Positions 9,342 through 18,835 of a DNA stretch of 18,835 nucleotides are shown one piece after another. The position numbers and the translations under genes are program-made. Each line of letters starts with the position of its first letter. Within the stretch, counting starts at the first letter, position 1. The stretch spans positions 999,265 to 1,018,099 of the forward strand of contig NW_006920414.1 in the NCBI RefSeq assembly GCF_000344685.1, given 5' to 3'. A model generated the notes under the pieces. It was not told the origin of the DNA. It searched no databases and worked only from the letters and a program-made list of their open reading frames with translations. Origin of the DNA: Gloeophyllum trabeum ATCC 11539 (Eukaryota > Basidiomycota > Agaricomycetes > Gloeophyllales > Gloeophyllaceae).

Positions 9342-10638
9342 ATGCAAAGCGACGACGTTATATGGTCCGTCATCAACCAGCAGTTTTGCTCGTATAAAGT
9401 CAAGTACGTCGGACGCTGATCGAGCTGCCGTTCATGCATCTAACCTATGTTATCCCTAGAACCCAGACGCAGAACTTTTGCCGAAACGAATATAATGTTA
9501 CCGGTCTATGTAATCGTCAATCATGTCCACTTGCCAACTCCCGCTACGCGACTGTACGGGAAAAGGAAGGTATGCCTGCTTTTCGCCTAGGGTATCGCAA
9601 CCCTTCTCACCTCGCACCCCCGCTTAGGTGTTCTATATCTCTACGTGAAGACTATAGAGCGTGCGCACAGTCCAGCGCATATGTGGGAACGCATCAAGCT
9701 CTCGAATAACTACATGAAAGCTCTGGCTCAGGTACATGCCTCGTATCCTGACACGCCCGCTGGTCAGACTCAAAGGCATTGACTTAGATTGACCAAGAGC
9801 TGCTCTACTGGCCTAACTTCACCATCCACAAGTGCAAGCAGAGGGTTACGAAGATCACGCAGTATTTGCTCAAGATGAGACGATTACGACTACGACAACA
9901 GTAAGTCCTTGGGCGACGCGTTAAAGAATTCTCGACTAATGTATTCACCAGGCCGAAGCTGATTGGCGTGAAGAAGAAGCTGGACAGACGCGAGGCAGTA
10001 CGGGAACGTAAAGCGCTTTCTGCCGCGCACCTTGAAGCGTCGATTGAGAAGGAGCTACTTGAGCGGTTGAAGTCAAAGGCATACGGTGACGCACCACTCA
10101 ACGTGAACGAGAGCGTGTGGCAGGCGGTTTTGGATCGTGAACGGAGAGCAGAAAAGTCGGCTGCGGGCCTGGCAGAAGAAGACCTCGAGATGGAAGACGA
10201 CGAGACGGATGAGGAGGACGAGGAGGAACTCCAGGAAGAAGACGGGTGGGGTGAGCGGGAGTACGTGAGCGATCTCAGCGGGGACGAGGAAGATGATCTC
10301 AGCGATATGGAGAACCTGGTGAGTTTCAGTTATGGGTGAACATATGCATTGAGGCGGACTAACCAAATTTTTAGGGAGACGAGTCGGATGAGCAAAGTGG
10401 TGAGGACGAGGAGGGCAGTGAGGAGGACGACGAGCCAACGCTTTCTCTCGGGAAACGCAAAGCAAAGTCCGCGCCGTCGAAAAAACAATCGGGAAAGAAA
10501 CCGAAACGTAAGTCTATGTTCTTCAATGACGTCTCTCACCCTCTCATGGTGATATCAGGCGGACCCAGAGTGGAGGTGGAATACGAACAAGATACCGGTA
10601 CAGTACCACTCACCAAACAGCTATTGGACAACTGGTAG
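9342..10638 (+). CDS. MAK16: Ribosome biogenesis protein MAK16
   Basis: Spliced model, 322 aa; exons 9342-9403, 9460-9569, 9628-9731, 9788-9900, 9952-10318, 10375-10507 and 10559-10638. All introns are GT-AG, 50-58 bp. The start [20 protein letters not shown] is the near-invariant N-terminus of the family. Cys16, Cys28, Cys38 and Cys43 (around [11 protein letters not shown]) form the conserved cysteine set. Next come [13 protein letters not shown], the basic RNA-contacting stretch LIHKC-like [15 protein letters not shown], and RPKL-like [15 protein letters not shown]. Residues 205-273 are almost purely acidic, followed by a Lys/Arg-rich nuclear-type stretch (about 280-297) and the usual end [12 protein letters not shown]16 acts in the nucleolus in early 60S assembly, within a module with RPF1 (both known from yeast); in yeast it was found as a factor needed to maintain killer dsRNA. 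It converges on SUR2, with 194 bp between stop codons. Confidence 0.96.
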
Positions 10639-10832
10639 TAGACGTCGTGCGCATCCATATCCCCTATCATTCCATTATTCCATTACTCGGACGTTCGTAT
10701 ATGGCAACCTCCAAGAGCAGACCCATCCAAGCTACAGTATGTATGTGCAAGACTAAAATGACCATAAGGTATACATATATATCCAGGGACCGTACAAGAG
10801 AGAGAAGGCTGCATGGAATACAGACAGGTAGT
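10639..10832. terminator. Tail-to-tail spacer between MAK16 and SUR2
   Basis: This 194-bp spacer must hold the 3' ends of both transcripts. It is richer in A/T than the flanking exons, with ATACATATATAT near 10768-10782, a plausible polyadenylation-promoting element. No exact cleavage site can be given. Confidence 0.4.
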
Positions 10833-11899
10833 CTAGTCAGTCATGCCGCGGGCTTTCTGTCGACGTAGTTCGATGTCTTTGCGAGTCATCCGAGTACCGA
10901 GGATGACGTCCCAGTGTGTAAAGAACGGCTGTGCAAAGTTGGACTTGATTCCGACCACCTACGCGCATCGTCAGTCCTGAAAGTACACGCAGGAAACAGG
11001 GCAAATACCTGGTGGTGGATATCGTGATAGTCGGCATTATTGGAAGTCATCCACTGCAATGGATCAAAGGGCAGCTTATACCCGCAATGATCATCGACGG
11101 TCTTGAATGTCGAAATGACGAAAAGCAGCGCTGCTTCTCGTAAAGTCAGGCCTGCTAATGCCTCTGCCACACCAGCGCCCATCGAATCTAGCACAAATCC
11201 CTCAACGGGGTGGTTATATAGTGCACCAAACGCGTAGGGAACGTATAGCCGATGGTGAACGGAATGGAAGTGCTTGTACATCCACTTGTTGACGTGCATA
11301 GCCCGGTGCCAGAAGTACTGCCAGGTATCAATCATGAACCTGGTCGCCTGGTAAGCAAACGAGGACTGGCCGGCGTGGAGGAAAACGCACATGGCAAATA
11401 GGAACTTGGCGATTGGGATACCCCACCAATACATAAAGTAAGTGAGTTCACCACCGTTCGCTATCAAGAAGCGGCCGCCCGCTGTCTGCCCCATGAATGC
11501 CTTCACCCAGAAGGCAACCTTGACCGACAGTGCTCTCATGTTCCCGAGATGATCGACACCCGCGCCCGACACAGAGGGCTCCATCCAGAAATACCCGAGG
11601 AGAGTCTGGATGATATGCTGGAAGACAACTGCCTTTACGACCTCCCAGCGGGTCACAAGATTGCGAGACTTGACCTCGGAGGACTCGTGGATGCGATACT
11701 TGTCCAGCCACTTCCATTCGGACATATCTAGGACGTGGAAGACAAGAGAGACCACCCAGTACGCAATAATGGGTGCCGCGAGAGAAGTGGCATGATCAGG
11801 AATGCCCGGAATGAGCTCGCTGCTGGGTGAATAGTAGAACGGAGTCTTGTCGGGCAGTGAGAAGTCCGGATATGCTGTCGTCAAGACCGTATGGTTCAT
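10833..11899 (-). CDS. SUR2: Sphinganine C4-hydroxylase (fatty acid hydroxylase superfamily)
   Basis: Spliced model, 338 aa; exons 11899-11009 and 10958-10833, with one 50-bp GT-AG intron splitting the gene right after the third His box. The enzyme hydroxylates dihydrosphingosine or dihydroceramide at C4 to make phytosphingosine in the ER, using a di-iron centre, O2 and electrons from cytochrome b5. The His boxes are all present: HRAMH (198-202), HSVHH (212-216) and HDIHH (292-296), plus DDHCGY around 271. Hydrophobic segments lie at about 40-58, 86-105, 152-175 and 251-265. Length matches yeast Sur2 (about 350). I start at MNHTVLTTAYPDF. The frame stays open 38 codons further upstream (to 12013), but that stretch is Cys/Pro/Arg-rich, looks like untranslated leader, and has no counterpart in the family as I know it. 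C5-sterol desaturase (ERG3) is the main alternative, but WHRAMHVNKWMYKHFHSVHH and PYAFGALYNHPVEGF favour SUR2. Confidence 0.93.
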
Positions 11900-12687
11900 G
11901 ATGGCAGTCCTCAACCTGACGGCGCGACAAGGGTGCTGGCCGCGATGGACGACGACGAGAGACAAGTCGCTGGGAGTGAAGGGACAAGAATGTAGCAGAC
12001 ATTTCGGCGCCACCGAGCTCTTTACTCGGGACTAGAGATGCTCTCGGCACCGGCTCTGGATGTGTTCTTCATACCCGTCGATCTCCTTACACATTCTGGC
12101 TTACAAGGCCTCGCTGAACGTTGGATCTCGGAGGGCGCAAACTCCAGTGCGGGCCACAGTATCAATTTACTGCTGCGCAAGCAATTACAATATAGCACAA
12201 TCGCAACGTGTGATGGAGAGATCGTGATGAACCAGCGAACGTTTGGAATGAAGGTATTACTGACGCTCAGTCCACAGCAGCCGAGCAGTCCGCTAGAAAT
12301 AGTGTAACTCGGATCCCACAAACGACATATCCTCTGTGATCCGGATATGAAATAATCCCTGTTGCTCCCCATGAGCATGATAACGAAAATAAGACGCAGA
12401 AATAACTGACCAAAACCCCTCAAGATGAGCTCCGGCGAGAGTATTATAAAAATGACACAGAAGTAGGAAAAGACACGATATGCAAAGCATGCCAAAGGGA
12501 ATAAGAAAAGCATTGTGACGAAACCAGATCGTAACAGTGAAGGGGTATGTGGCGTGTGCTGAGAGAATGACCAGTAAGTCCCGCGCGTGTGTACATGAAG
12601 TTGGCAGAGATAAGGTAGACCGCGCTATCAATGGATCCAACAGTTTAGCTTTGATGATCAGTGCTCGAAGGTGATGCACGTACAAGG
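11900..12687. other. Intergenic region between SUR2 and the kinase gene
   Basis: This 788-bp region holds the SUR2 promoter and leader (right after 11900) and the kinase 3' end (near 12688). Short open frames on both strands show no conserved motifs, and no tRNA-like cloverleaf was seen. Its base composition is less CG-rich than the genes beside it. Confidence 0.5.
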
Positions 12688-14460
<1,773 letters not shown>

Positions 14461-14750
14461 GACAGTTCGTTAGATTCGTAGGGATAGTGTAGGCCGTTCG
14501 TGAAGGCAGCGCAGAATAAAGATTAAATAGAAAGCAAAGCAGAGCGGACAGCAGCGACCGAAGACGAAAGCGCAGGCGTCGCACCGGCGGGAATACTGGG
14601 CAGGACGGGAGGAAGGAGGAGGGGACTGGCAGCAAATGCAGCGAAGGTCGTCAAGCCCGGTAAAGCGCCCGCCGTGACATCGTCACACGCCGTATTTGTT
14701 CTGTGACCGCGACCTTGTGCTGCATGCAGCCTTGACTTTGTCTCTCGCCA
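14461..14750. promoter_or_regulatory. Shared divergent promoter, kinase and GUK1
   Basis: The two start codons are 290 bp apart. The stretch includes a purine-rich segment (about 14590-14632, GGGAGGAAGGAGGAGGGG) that reads as a pyrimidine tract toward the kinase gene, a common feature of fungal core promoters. No clear TATA box was found. A three-codon upstream ORF (ATGCAGCCTTGA, 14724-14735) ends 15 nt before the GUK1 ATG. Confidence 0.5.
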
Positions 14751-15500
14751 ATGTCGGACGACGCGATGTCCCCTCTTTCTGACTTTCTGCGGCCTCTGGT
14801 TTTGTCTGGCCCGTCTGGCGTTGGCAAGAGCACTCTTCTCGCCCGTCTTTTTGCAGACTTTCCCGACAAGTTCGGCTTTAGCGTATCCCGTACATCACGA
14901 CGCTGTCTCCCTGTGCCTGCAAACTGATCTGTTCCTGATGCAGACACCACTCGGTCGCCCCGCCCTGGAGAAGTCGACGGCGTCCACTACTACTTTATCA
15001 ACGCCGACAAATTCAAGCAGCTGATCGCGGAGGGCGCATTTATAGAGCATGCTCAGTTCTCTGGCAACTTCTACGGGACGAGCTTCATGACTGTACGCGA
15101 GGTCGGCAGGTCGGGCAGGCGCTGTATTCTAGACATAGAGGCCCAAGTGTGTTCCTCAAACTCCCCAGTGAATGATAAGCGTGACTCTCGCGTACAGGGT
15201 GTGCGCCAAATAAAAAACACGGACCTGAATCCTGTCTACGCGTTCATCAGTCCACCCTCGATCACCGCACTGCGTCAACGACTGCAGGGACGTGGTACAG
15301 AAAGCGAGGCGTCGGTGCAAAAGAGGCTTGCCACGGCACTCAAGGAGATAGAGTATGCAAAACAACCTGGGGCGCATGACGTCGTGATAGTAAACGACGA
15401 CCTCGACAGGGCGTACGGTCTGTTCAAACGGCTTGCGCTGGGAGAGAGGATACAGGGAGACACGTTACCTCCCTTGGATGACTTCCCTTCGGACGAGTGA
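14751..15500 (+). CDS. GUK1: Guanylate kinase
   Basis: Spliced model, 214 aa; exons 14751-14889, 14944-15146 and 15198-15500, GT-AG introns of 54 and 51 bp. The enzyme phosphorylates GMP to GDP with ATP in the cytosol and feeds GTP and dGTP supply. The P-loop GPSGVGKS is at residues 20-27. The GMP-binding region follows with [20 protein letters not shown] (43-63), [15 protein letters not shown] (79-93) and ILDIEAQG (108-115). The C-terminal third carries the lid-side Arg ([13 protein letters not shown]) and VNDDLDRAY, where related enzymes end their core with a similar 'VNDDL' motif. It is slightly longer than yeast Guk1 (187 aa) because of about 15 extra residues at the start and a short acidic tail. 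ATG at 14751 is the first in this frame; a second Met follows at codon 6. It converges with the p24 gene (226 bp between stops). Confidence 0.95.
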
Positions 15501-15726
15501 ATATGACGGACTAGCACTTAGACAGCAGAGACGTTAAATAATGCCAGAAAGAAGTAACAGACCGTTGGGTGATTCGGCAAGTCGGACGACCACGCGTGCT
15601 GCTCTTCCTACCTTTTCGCATCCTGCCAGCATATCCCGCGCCACTCACGTTCATGCACCTCAGATACAGCGATTAATCCAATGTCCTATACGTGAAATGA
15701 CATGAGAGTACACGAAACTCCAGGTG
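15501..15726. terminator. Tail-to-tail spacer between GUK1 and the p24 gene
   Basis: This 226-bp spacer carries the 3' ends of two convergent genes. ACGTTAAATAATGCC lies 30 nt after the GUK1 stop, and a GTCCTATACGTG stretch lies on the p24 side. Neither is a certain polyadenylation signal. Nothing else is seen. Confidence 0.35.
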
Positions 15727-16555
15727 TCATCGCATTTTTCGATCTTCAAAAAACCGCTGAAGAGAGGGTCAGAAGTCCAGTCAGCCGAGAAGAGACAACG
15801 CGACGCACCCGTAAATGCCGCAACTGCCAGGCACACGTTCCAATCAATACCGCAATCTGAAGCAGACTGTACCACACTGCTTTCGAATTCGTCTCCTCGC
15901 TAAGGTCCCGAAAGTCCGCCTCTCGCTCCCTCTGGTACTGCTGCTCTCTCCGAATGTCCTCCAGTTTGTTGTTTAAGTCACGGACTTTCGCCGCCAGTTC
16001 TGAGATATGAGAGCGGTCGCGGTCCAAGTCTGGTTTTACCGCCCCCACGACAACGTCGAGGTATAGTCGTATGTGCGTGTTAGAGCCGAACCATGAAGAC
16101 GAATAGTTCGTGGAGAGGCAGATGGAATGGTCTCCTGAGTCGTGGGACGTGAAGGTGAATCGACCGTCGGGTGGTCCTCTTGTCCGGACAACGGGGTGGG
16201 ACGTCTCCATTTCCTATGACCATGAGCCGTGCATCAGTTGGGATACCCAGCATGAGTGTTCCTTCTACTCACGTCGACTTCTACCAGTATGCCCAGCTCT
16301 GGGTTATTGACATACGCCTGCTGCTCATCAGACCATTCGAGCGCTCGATAGTGGCCTTATATCACGACTTAGTATTGGGGTTCAGCCCAGCGCGTCGGGA
16401 ATCATACCTTCGACTACCGTCTCAGACGGCACCTCCTCTACAAAGCATCTCTTTTCATTAGCGTCCAGATAAAAGTGGAGGGCGTTTACAGTCGCCGAGA
16501 AGACAAGGAATAACAGAAGCAGCTGCTGCTGCCGCCGTGGCGAAGGAGAAACCAT
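15727..16555 (-). CDS. p24/EMP24 (GOLD-domain) cargo receptor
   Basis: Spliced model, 221 aa; exons 16555-16408, 16355-16273, 16213-15809 and 15756-15727, GT-AG introns of 52, 59 and 52 bp. Type I membrane protein of COPII/COPI vesicles that cycles between ER and Golgi and helps select cargo such as GPI-anchored proteins. The signal peptide is residues 1-25 (LLLLFLVFSATVNA, cleavage before LHFYL). The GOLD domain spans about 35-131, with the conserved disulfide pair Cys37 (KRCFVEE) and Cys109 (HSICLST). A coiled coil lies at about 145-185 (VRDLNNKLEDIRREQQYQRE). The membrane span is about 190-208. The tail RRFFEDRKMR carries the FF motif used for vesicle-coat binding and a basic end. The last 9 codons lie in a separate 30-nt exon. 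ATG codons 66 and 75 bp upstream are in frame, but using them would bury the signal peptide. The tail resembles the yeast ERP1/ERP5-type branch, though I am not sure of the subfamily. Confidence 0.93.
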
Positions 16556-16713
16556 TGTACGGGACACTGGACAGACGTGTCGGAAGCAAGGCGTCGGATA
16601 GATGTTGTATACATGTAACATGGTAGCCACGCGACACTACAACGCTACTGACCGTGAAAACTCAGCCAATAGCAAAGAATTTCGATCAAGCTTCAACGCC
16701 ACTCATCTGCGCT
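16556..16713. promoter_or_regulatory. Shared divergent promoter, p24 gene and RPF1
   Basis: Only 158 bp separate the start codons. A CCAAT pentamer on the + strand (16666-16670) lies 44 bp upstream of the RPF1 ATG. CTCATCTGC at about 16702-16710 resembles the reverse complement of the yeast PAC element but is not an exact match. No TATA box was recognised. Confidence 0.5.
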
Positions 16714-18123
16714 ATGGTCTCCGGTCCCCGCTTCGAACCGTCTCTCATCAAGAACAAGGTCAAGAGGGAGGATGTATACCGGAAGAAGAAGAAGGCCAAG
16801 TCTCAGGACAAACTACAGAGACGCTTGGCTCAGGCCAAACTAGAGGCGAGTGACCCAGCAGCGAAACAGGTGCGTAATACTCTTCGAGCGACAGGCACTC
16901 GGTTCAAAGTCCAGATTACTGAAGAAACGCAAATCTGAAAATGTCCCGCATACACTGGACAACCAACGAGAGTTCGACCCTTCCATCTTGACCGCGCAGC
17001 CGCAAGCTTCCTCTTCCGCCGTTCAGCTTGTTGATGCGCCAGAGAATACAAGCCCAGACGCTAATGCCCAGCCAGCAAACGAGGCTGCCGCAGATATTGC
17101 CTCGGATGAGTTTGCAGCGTACTTTGAATCCGTCCTGGATCCCACTATCCCGCCGAAGGTCCTGGTCACTACCGGATTCAAAGCTACCAAGGCCACTTAC
17201 GACTTCTGTGATGAAATCTCTACCATCTTCCCGGGTGCTGAATTCATCAGGAGGAAGAAGGGGAAAGGATTCGAGATGGGAAAGATTGCAATGTGGGCGG
17301 GCGCGAGAGGGTACACGAATTTGTGTGTTGTGAACGAAGACCAAAAGAAGCCAAGTAAGCGAGATAATTTAGATTGGGGCAGCATTTGCTCAATAACCCT
17401 ATAGATGCCATCACGTTGGTTCACCTCCCTAACGGACCCACTGCATACTTCAAACTGACGTCGATCGAGAATTCGAAACGTATACGAGTAAGTGATGCCT
17501 CTATTCCGTTCCTGCCATGCTTATGCGCCATTAGGGCCATGCGAAACCAACTACGCATTATCCTGAGCTTGTCCTCAACGGCTTCGTCACCCGTCTCGGG
17601 CACGCCGTCGGGCGTATGTTCCAGACGCTCTTCCCTCCCATGCCCGAATTCCAGGGTCGCCAAGTCGTGACTCTACATAATCAGAGAGACTTCCTCTTCT
17701 TCCGCCGGCACAGGTACGTTAAATCTACGAAGGGTCTTTATCTATACTGAGAAGCGATGTAGGTATGCTTTCCGGTCCACGGAAAAGGTCGCGTTGCAGG
17801 AGATTGGGCCTCGGTTCACGCTTAAGTTACGGTGGCTGACAAAAGGCATACCGGCCGTGCAGCATATGGGTGAGCCGTCGAAGGAGCTGCAATTCGACAA
17901 GGGAGAGCAAGAGACAACCCAACCCGCCGAAGTGGAAAGGCAGGAAGATTCGACTGAGGCGGGCGGCGAAAAATCTATTGTACAACCTCCTCGACAGGAT
18001 GAGTATCTCTGGATCTGGAAGGCAAGTTCATTTGCTCAAATGGTGGGATGTGCTCTAATCTCCTATGTTCCGTTCGTCCTGCAGCCGGAGTTAGAGACGA
18101 CTAGACGAACGTTCTTCCTCTAG
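16714..18123 (+). CDS. RPF1: Ribosome production factor 1 (Brix domain)
   Basis: Spliced model, 381 aa; exons 16714-16869, 16925-17354, 17405-17487, 17535-17713, 17763-18021 and 18085-18123. RPF1 is a nucleolar 60S assembly factor that binds pre-rRNA and works with MAK16. The N-terminus has [20 protein letters not shown] and a Lys/Arg-rich helix, then [13 protein letters not shown], a hallmark of the family. A low-complexity Ala/Gln/Pro stretch (about 73-112) precedes the Brix domain (about 129-310: [78 protein letters not shown]). A charged insert (318-345) leads to the family's fixed end, [14 protein letters not shown]. Intron 1 must end at an AAG acceptor (16924), because the CAG 10 nt earlier runs into a stop. 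The last intron is a 63-bp GC-AG intron with no stop. The start was chosen as the first ATG in frame (M16714). Confidence 0.94.
18022..18084 (+). other. In-frame GC-AG intron in RPF1
   Basis: The junctions are GGAAG|GCAAGTTCA and CGTCCTGCAG|CCGGAG, with a branch-like GCTCTAAT about 30 nt before the acceptor. The 63 bp equal 21 codons and contain no stop, so the unspliced frame reads straight through, inserting a hydrophobic stretch between WIWK and [11 protein letters not shown]. In RPF1 these two blocks are normally adjacent, which argues strongly for splicing. Confidence 0.8.
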
Positions 18124-18330
18124 TCCTTCTCCACGTTTGAGATGGAGCCAGAGATTGGCTTCTGTCTGTAGGCGACCGGGTACCATGTAGTATCTGGACA
18201 ATTGATTTGTTGCTGTTACACCGACCCACGAGTACGGCTCCCATGAGAGATTCAAGCTGTTGTGGTCGATTCTCGTATAGTATACAATGCACAGTTCGAG
18301 ATGATATGCCGTTGTAAATGGGCTTATGTA
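18124..18330. other. 3' flank of RPF1
   Basis: This stretch should hold the RPF1 3' untranslated region and polyadenylation site. TTGATTTGTTGCTGTTACA at about 18201-18219 is a T-rich segment of the usual kind. No other feature is seen. Confidence 0.4.
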
Positions 18331-18353
18331 CTATAGGTGTGGACTTTTAGATC

Positions 18354-18408
18354 AATTAAAGAAATTAAAGAAATTAAATCGAAGGAGAGAGAGAAAGAGA
18401 AGGGAAAG
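18354..18408 (+). repeat. AAATTAAAG tandem repeat followed by a purine tract
   Basis: About three copies of the 9-mer AAATTAAAG (18354-18379) run into GAAGGAGAGAGAGAAAGAGA, an almost pure A/G stretch of about 30 nt. This is simple-sequence DNA inside the candidate MITE. Confidence 0.75.
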
Positions 18409-18550
18409 ACACTCTGTGCGGGCCCCGTGAGCTTCAGAAGGGGTATATTATTGAAAGGGTATACTAGTGCTATATTCAGGGATCTCCCTCGCTTGAAATA
18501 TCCCTCGAGGCTAGTTTCTTCGGTTTCCACAGCACATGAATTTTGCTTCA

Positions 18551-18718
18551 CGGCGCTGCGCGCCGTATTAACTCTCTGGATAGCTTGAGTCAAAACCTGG
18601 TGGTATTTTAAGTTTGAATGGACACCTCTATGTGTATCCCACTGCTCATGTGAATCGCAAGACATTAAGCAACCTGGAAGTCAAAAGCATTTTTCTTTCG
18701 GCGGCGCTGTCGCGCCGC
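18551..18718. repeat. Two similar GC hairpins, CGGCGC...GCGCCG
   Basis: Hairpin 1 is CGGCGC-TGC-GCGCCG (18551-18565). Hairpin 2 is GCGGCGC-TGTC-GCGCCGC (18701-18718). Both are preceded by a similar pyrimidine-rich lead (TTTTGCTTCA and TTTTTCTTTCG), so the units look like diverged direct copies about 150 bp apart. They stand out against AT-rich surroundings. Confidence 0.75.
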
Positions 18719-18835
18719 TCACTTTATGCATCCCAAACTTAATGAATCACTTGTCACTTACCCACCTATAGTACTTCTACCTAGCTATGTGTCCCGGATC
18801 TCACAGTACAGATATAACTCTTCAGGCAGGGTTGT

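Larger units (their letters stand above)
18331..18771. mobile_element. Candidate MITE with TA flanks and short terminal inverted repeats
   Basis: The left end TA-CTATAGGTG (18329-18339) and right end CACCTATAG-TA (18763-18773) are perfect inverted repeats flanked by TA on both sides, giving GTAC at each outer border. Directly inside, similarity continues weakly (GATCAATTAAAG on the left against GATTCATTAAG on the right end read in reverse). TA duplication with 9+ bp inverted ends and no coding capacity is the pattern of Tc1/mariner-type miniature elements. Inside are a 9-bp tandem repeat, a purine tract and two GC hairpins. A 12-bp match could occur by chance, so confidence is limited until more copies are found. 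Confidence 0.4.

Noticed and set aside
11900..12013. N-terminal extension of SUR2 from an upstream in-frame ATG
   Set aside because: The 38 codons are rich in Cys, Pro and Arg, resemble leader sequence and have no match in the family; the ATG at 11899 gives a normal-length protein.
12022..12685. Open frames of 130-163 codons on the minus strand between SUR2 and the kinase
   Set aside because: They overlap each other in different frames, are rich in Leu/Ser/Cys without a domain pattern, and lack a credible start or splice context.
16556..16630. Longer p24 protein starting at upstream in-frame ATGs
   Set aside because: The extension would place about 25 residues before the signal peptide and prevent its normal use.
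18022..18084. RPF1 with a genuine 21-residue hydrophobic insert
   Set aside because: The flanking blocks are adjacent in the family, and both splice signals plus a branch-like site are present, so an intron is the better reading.
18324..18665. Minus-strand frame of 113 codons in the candidate MITE
   Set aside because: It runs through simple repeats (SFSLSFDLISLISLIDL) and a GC hairpin, so it is almost certainly non-coding.

Overview
The window comes from a filamentous basidiomycete, most likely an Agaricomycete. This rests on dense short introns (about 45-77 bp), tightly packed genes on both strands, proteins that read as fungal orthologues, and remnants of two families I associate with Agaricomycetes (a DUF6532-like gene and an RNase H-like gene). 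No species can be named from the sequence alone.

The window has two halves. Positions 1 to about 8300 are a gene graveyard: AT-richer, almost without CG dinucleotides, and holding broken multi-exon coding remnants. These are a DUF6532-like gene (+, 1203-3537), two unrecognised minus-strand remnants (4286-5060 and 5950-6385), and an RNase H-like remnant (+, 7328-8290) that has lost catalytic segments. Between them lie a small tandem repeat array, inverted-repeat clusters and palindromes.

From 8350 to 18123 the DNA becomes CG-rich and holds seven apparently intact genes. I joined their exons by hand from splice signals, reading phase and family knowledge: a mitochondrial coiled-coil DUF1640/MCUR1-family protein (-), MAK16 (+), the sphinganine C4-hydroxylase SUR2 (-), a YANK/STK32-type AGC kinase (-), guanylate kinase (+), a p24/EMP24-family cargo receptor (-) and the Brix protein RPF1 (+). 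All seven models close in frame from ATG to stop. Six of them form three head-to-head pairs with 158-290 bp between start codons: DUF1640/MAK16, kinase/GUK1 and p24/RPF1. MAK16 and RPF1, both 60S assembly factors, are 6 kb apart. The genes are housekeeping and do not form one pathway: ribosome assembly (2), sphingolipid synthesis, early secretory traffic, nucleotide metabolism, signalling and a mitochondrial membrane protein.

The most interesting details are two GC-AG introns with the same donor core (AAG|GCAAG), one hiding the membrane anchor of the DUF1640 protein and one of 63 bp without stops inside RPF1. Others are a sharp CG-depletion boundary and a candidate 441-bp TA-flanked MITE at the right end (18331-18771) carrying two similar GC hairpins. 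I found no convincing undescribed multi-gene system.
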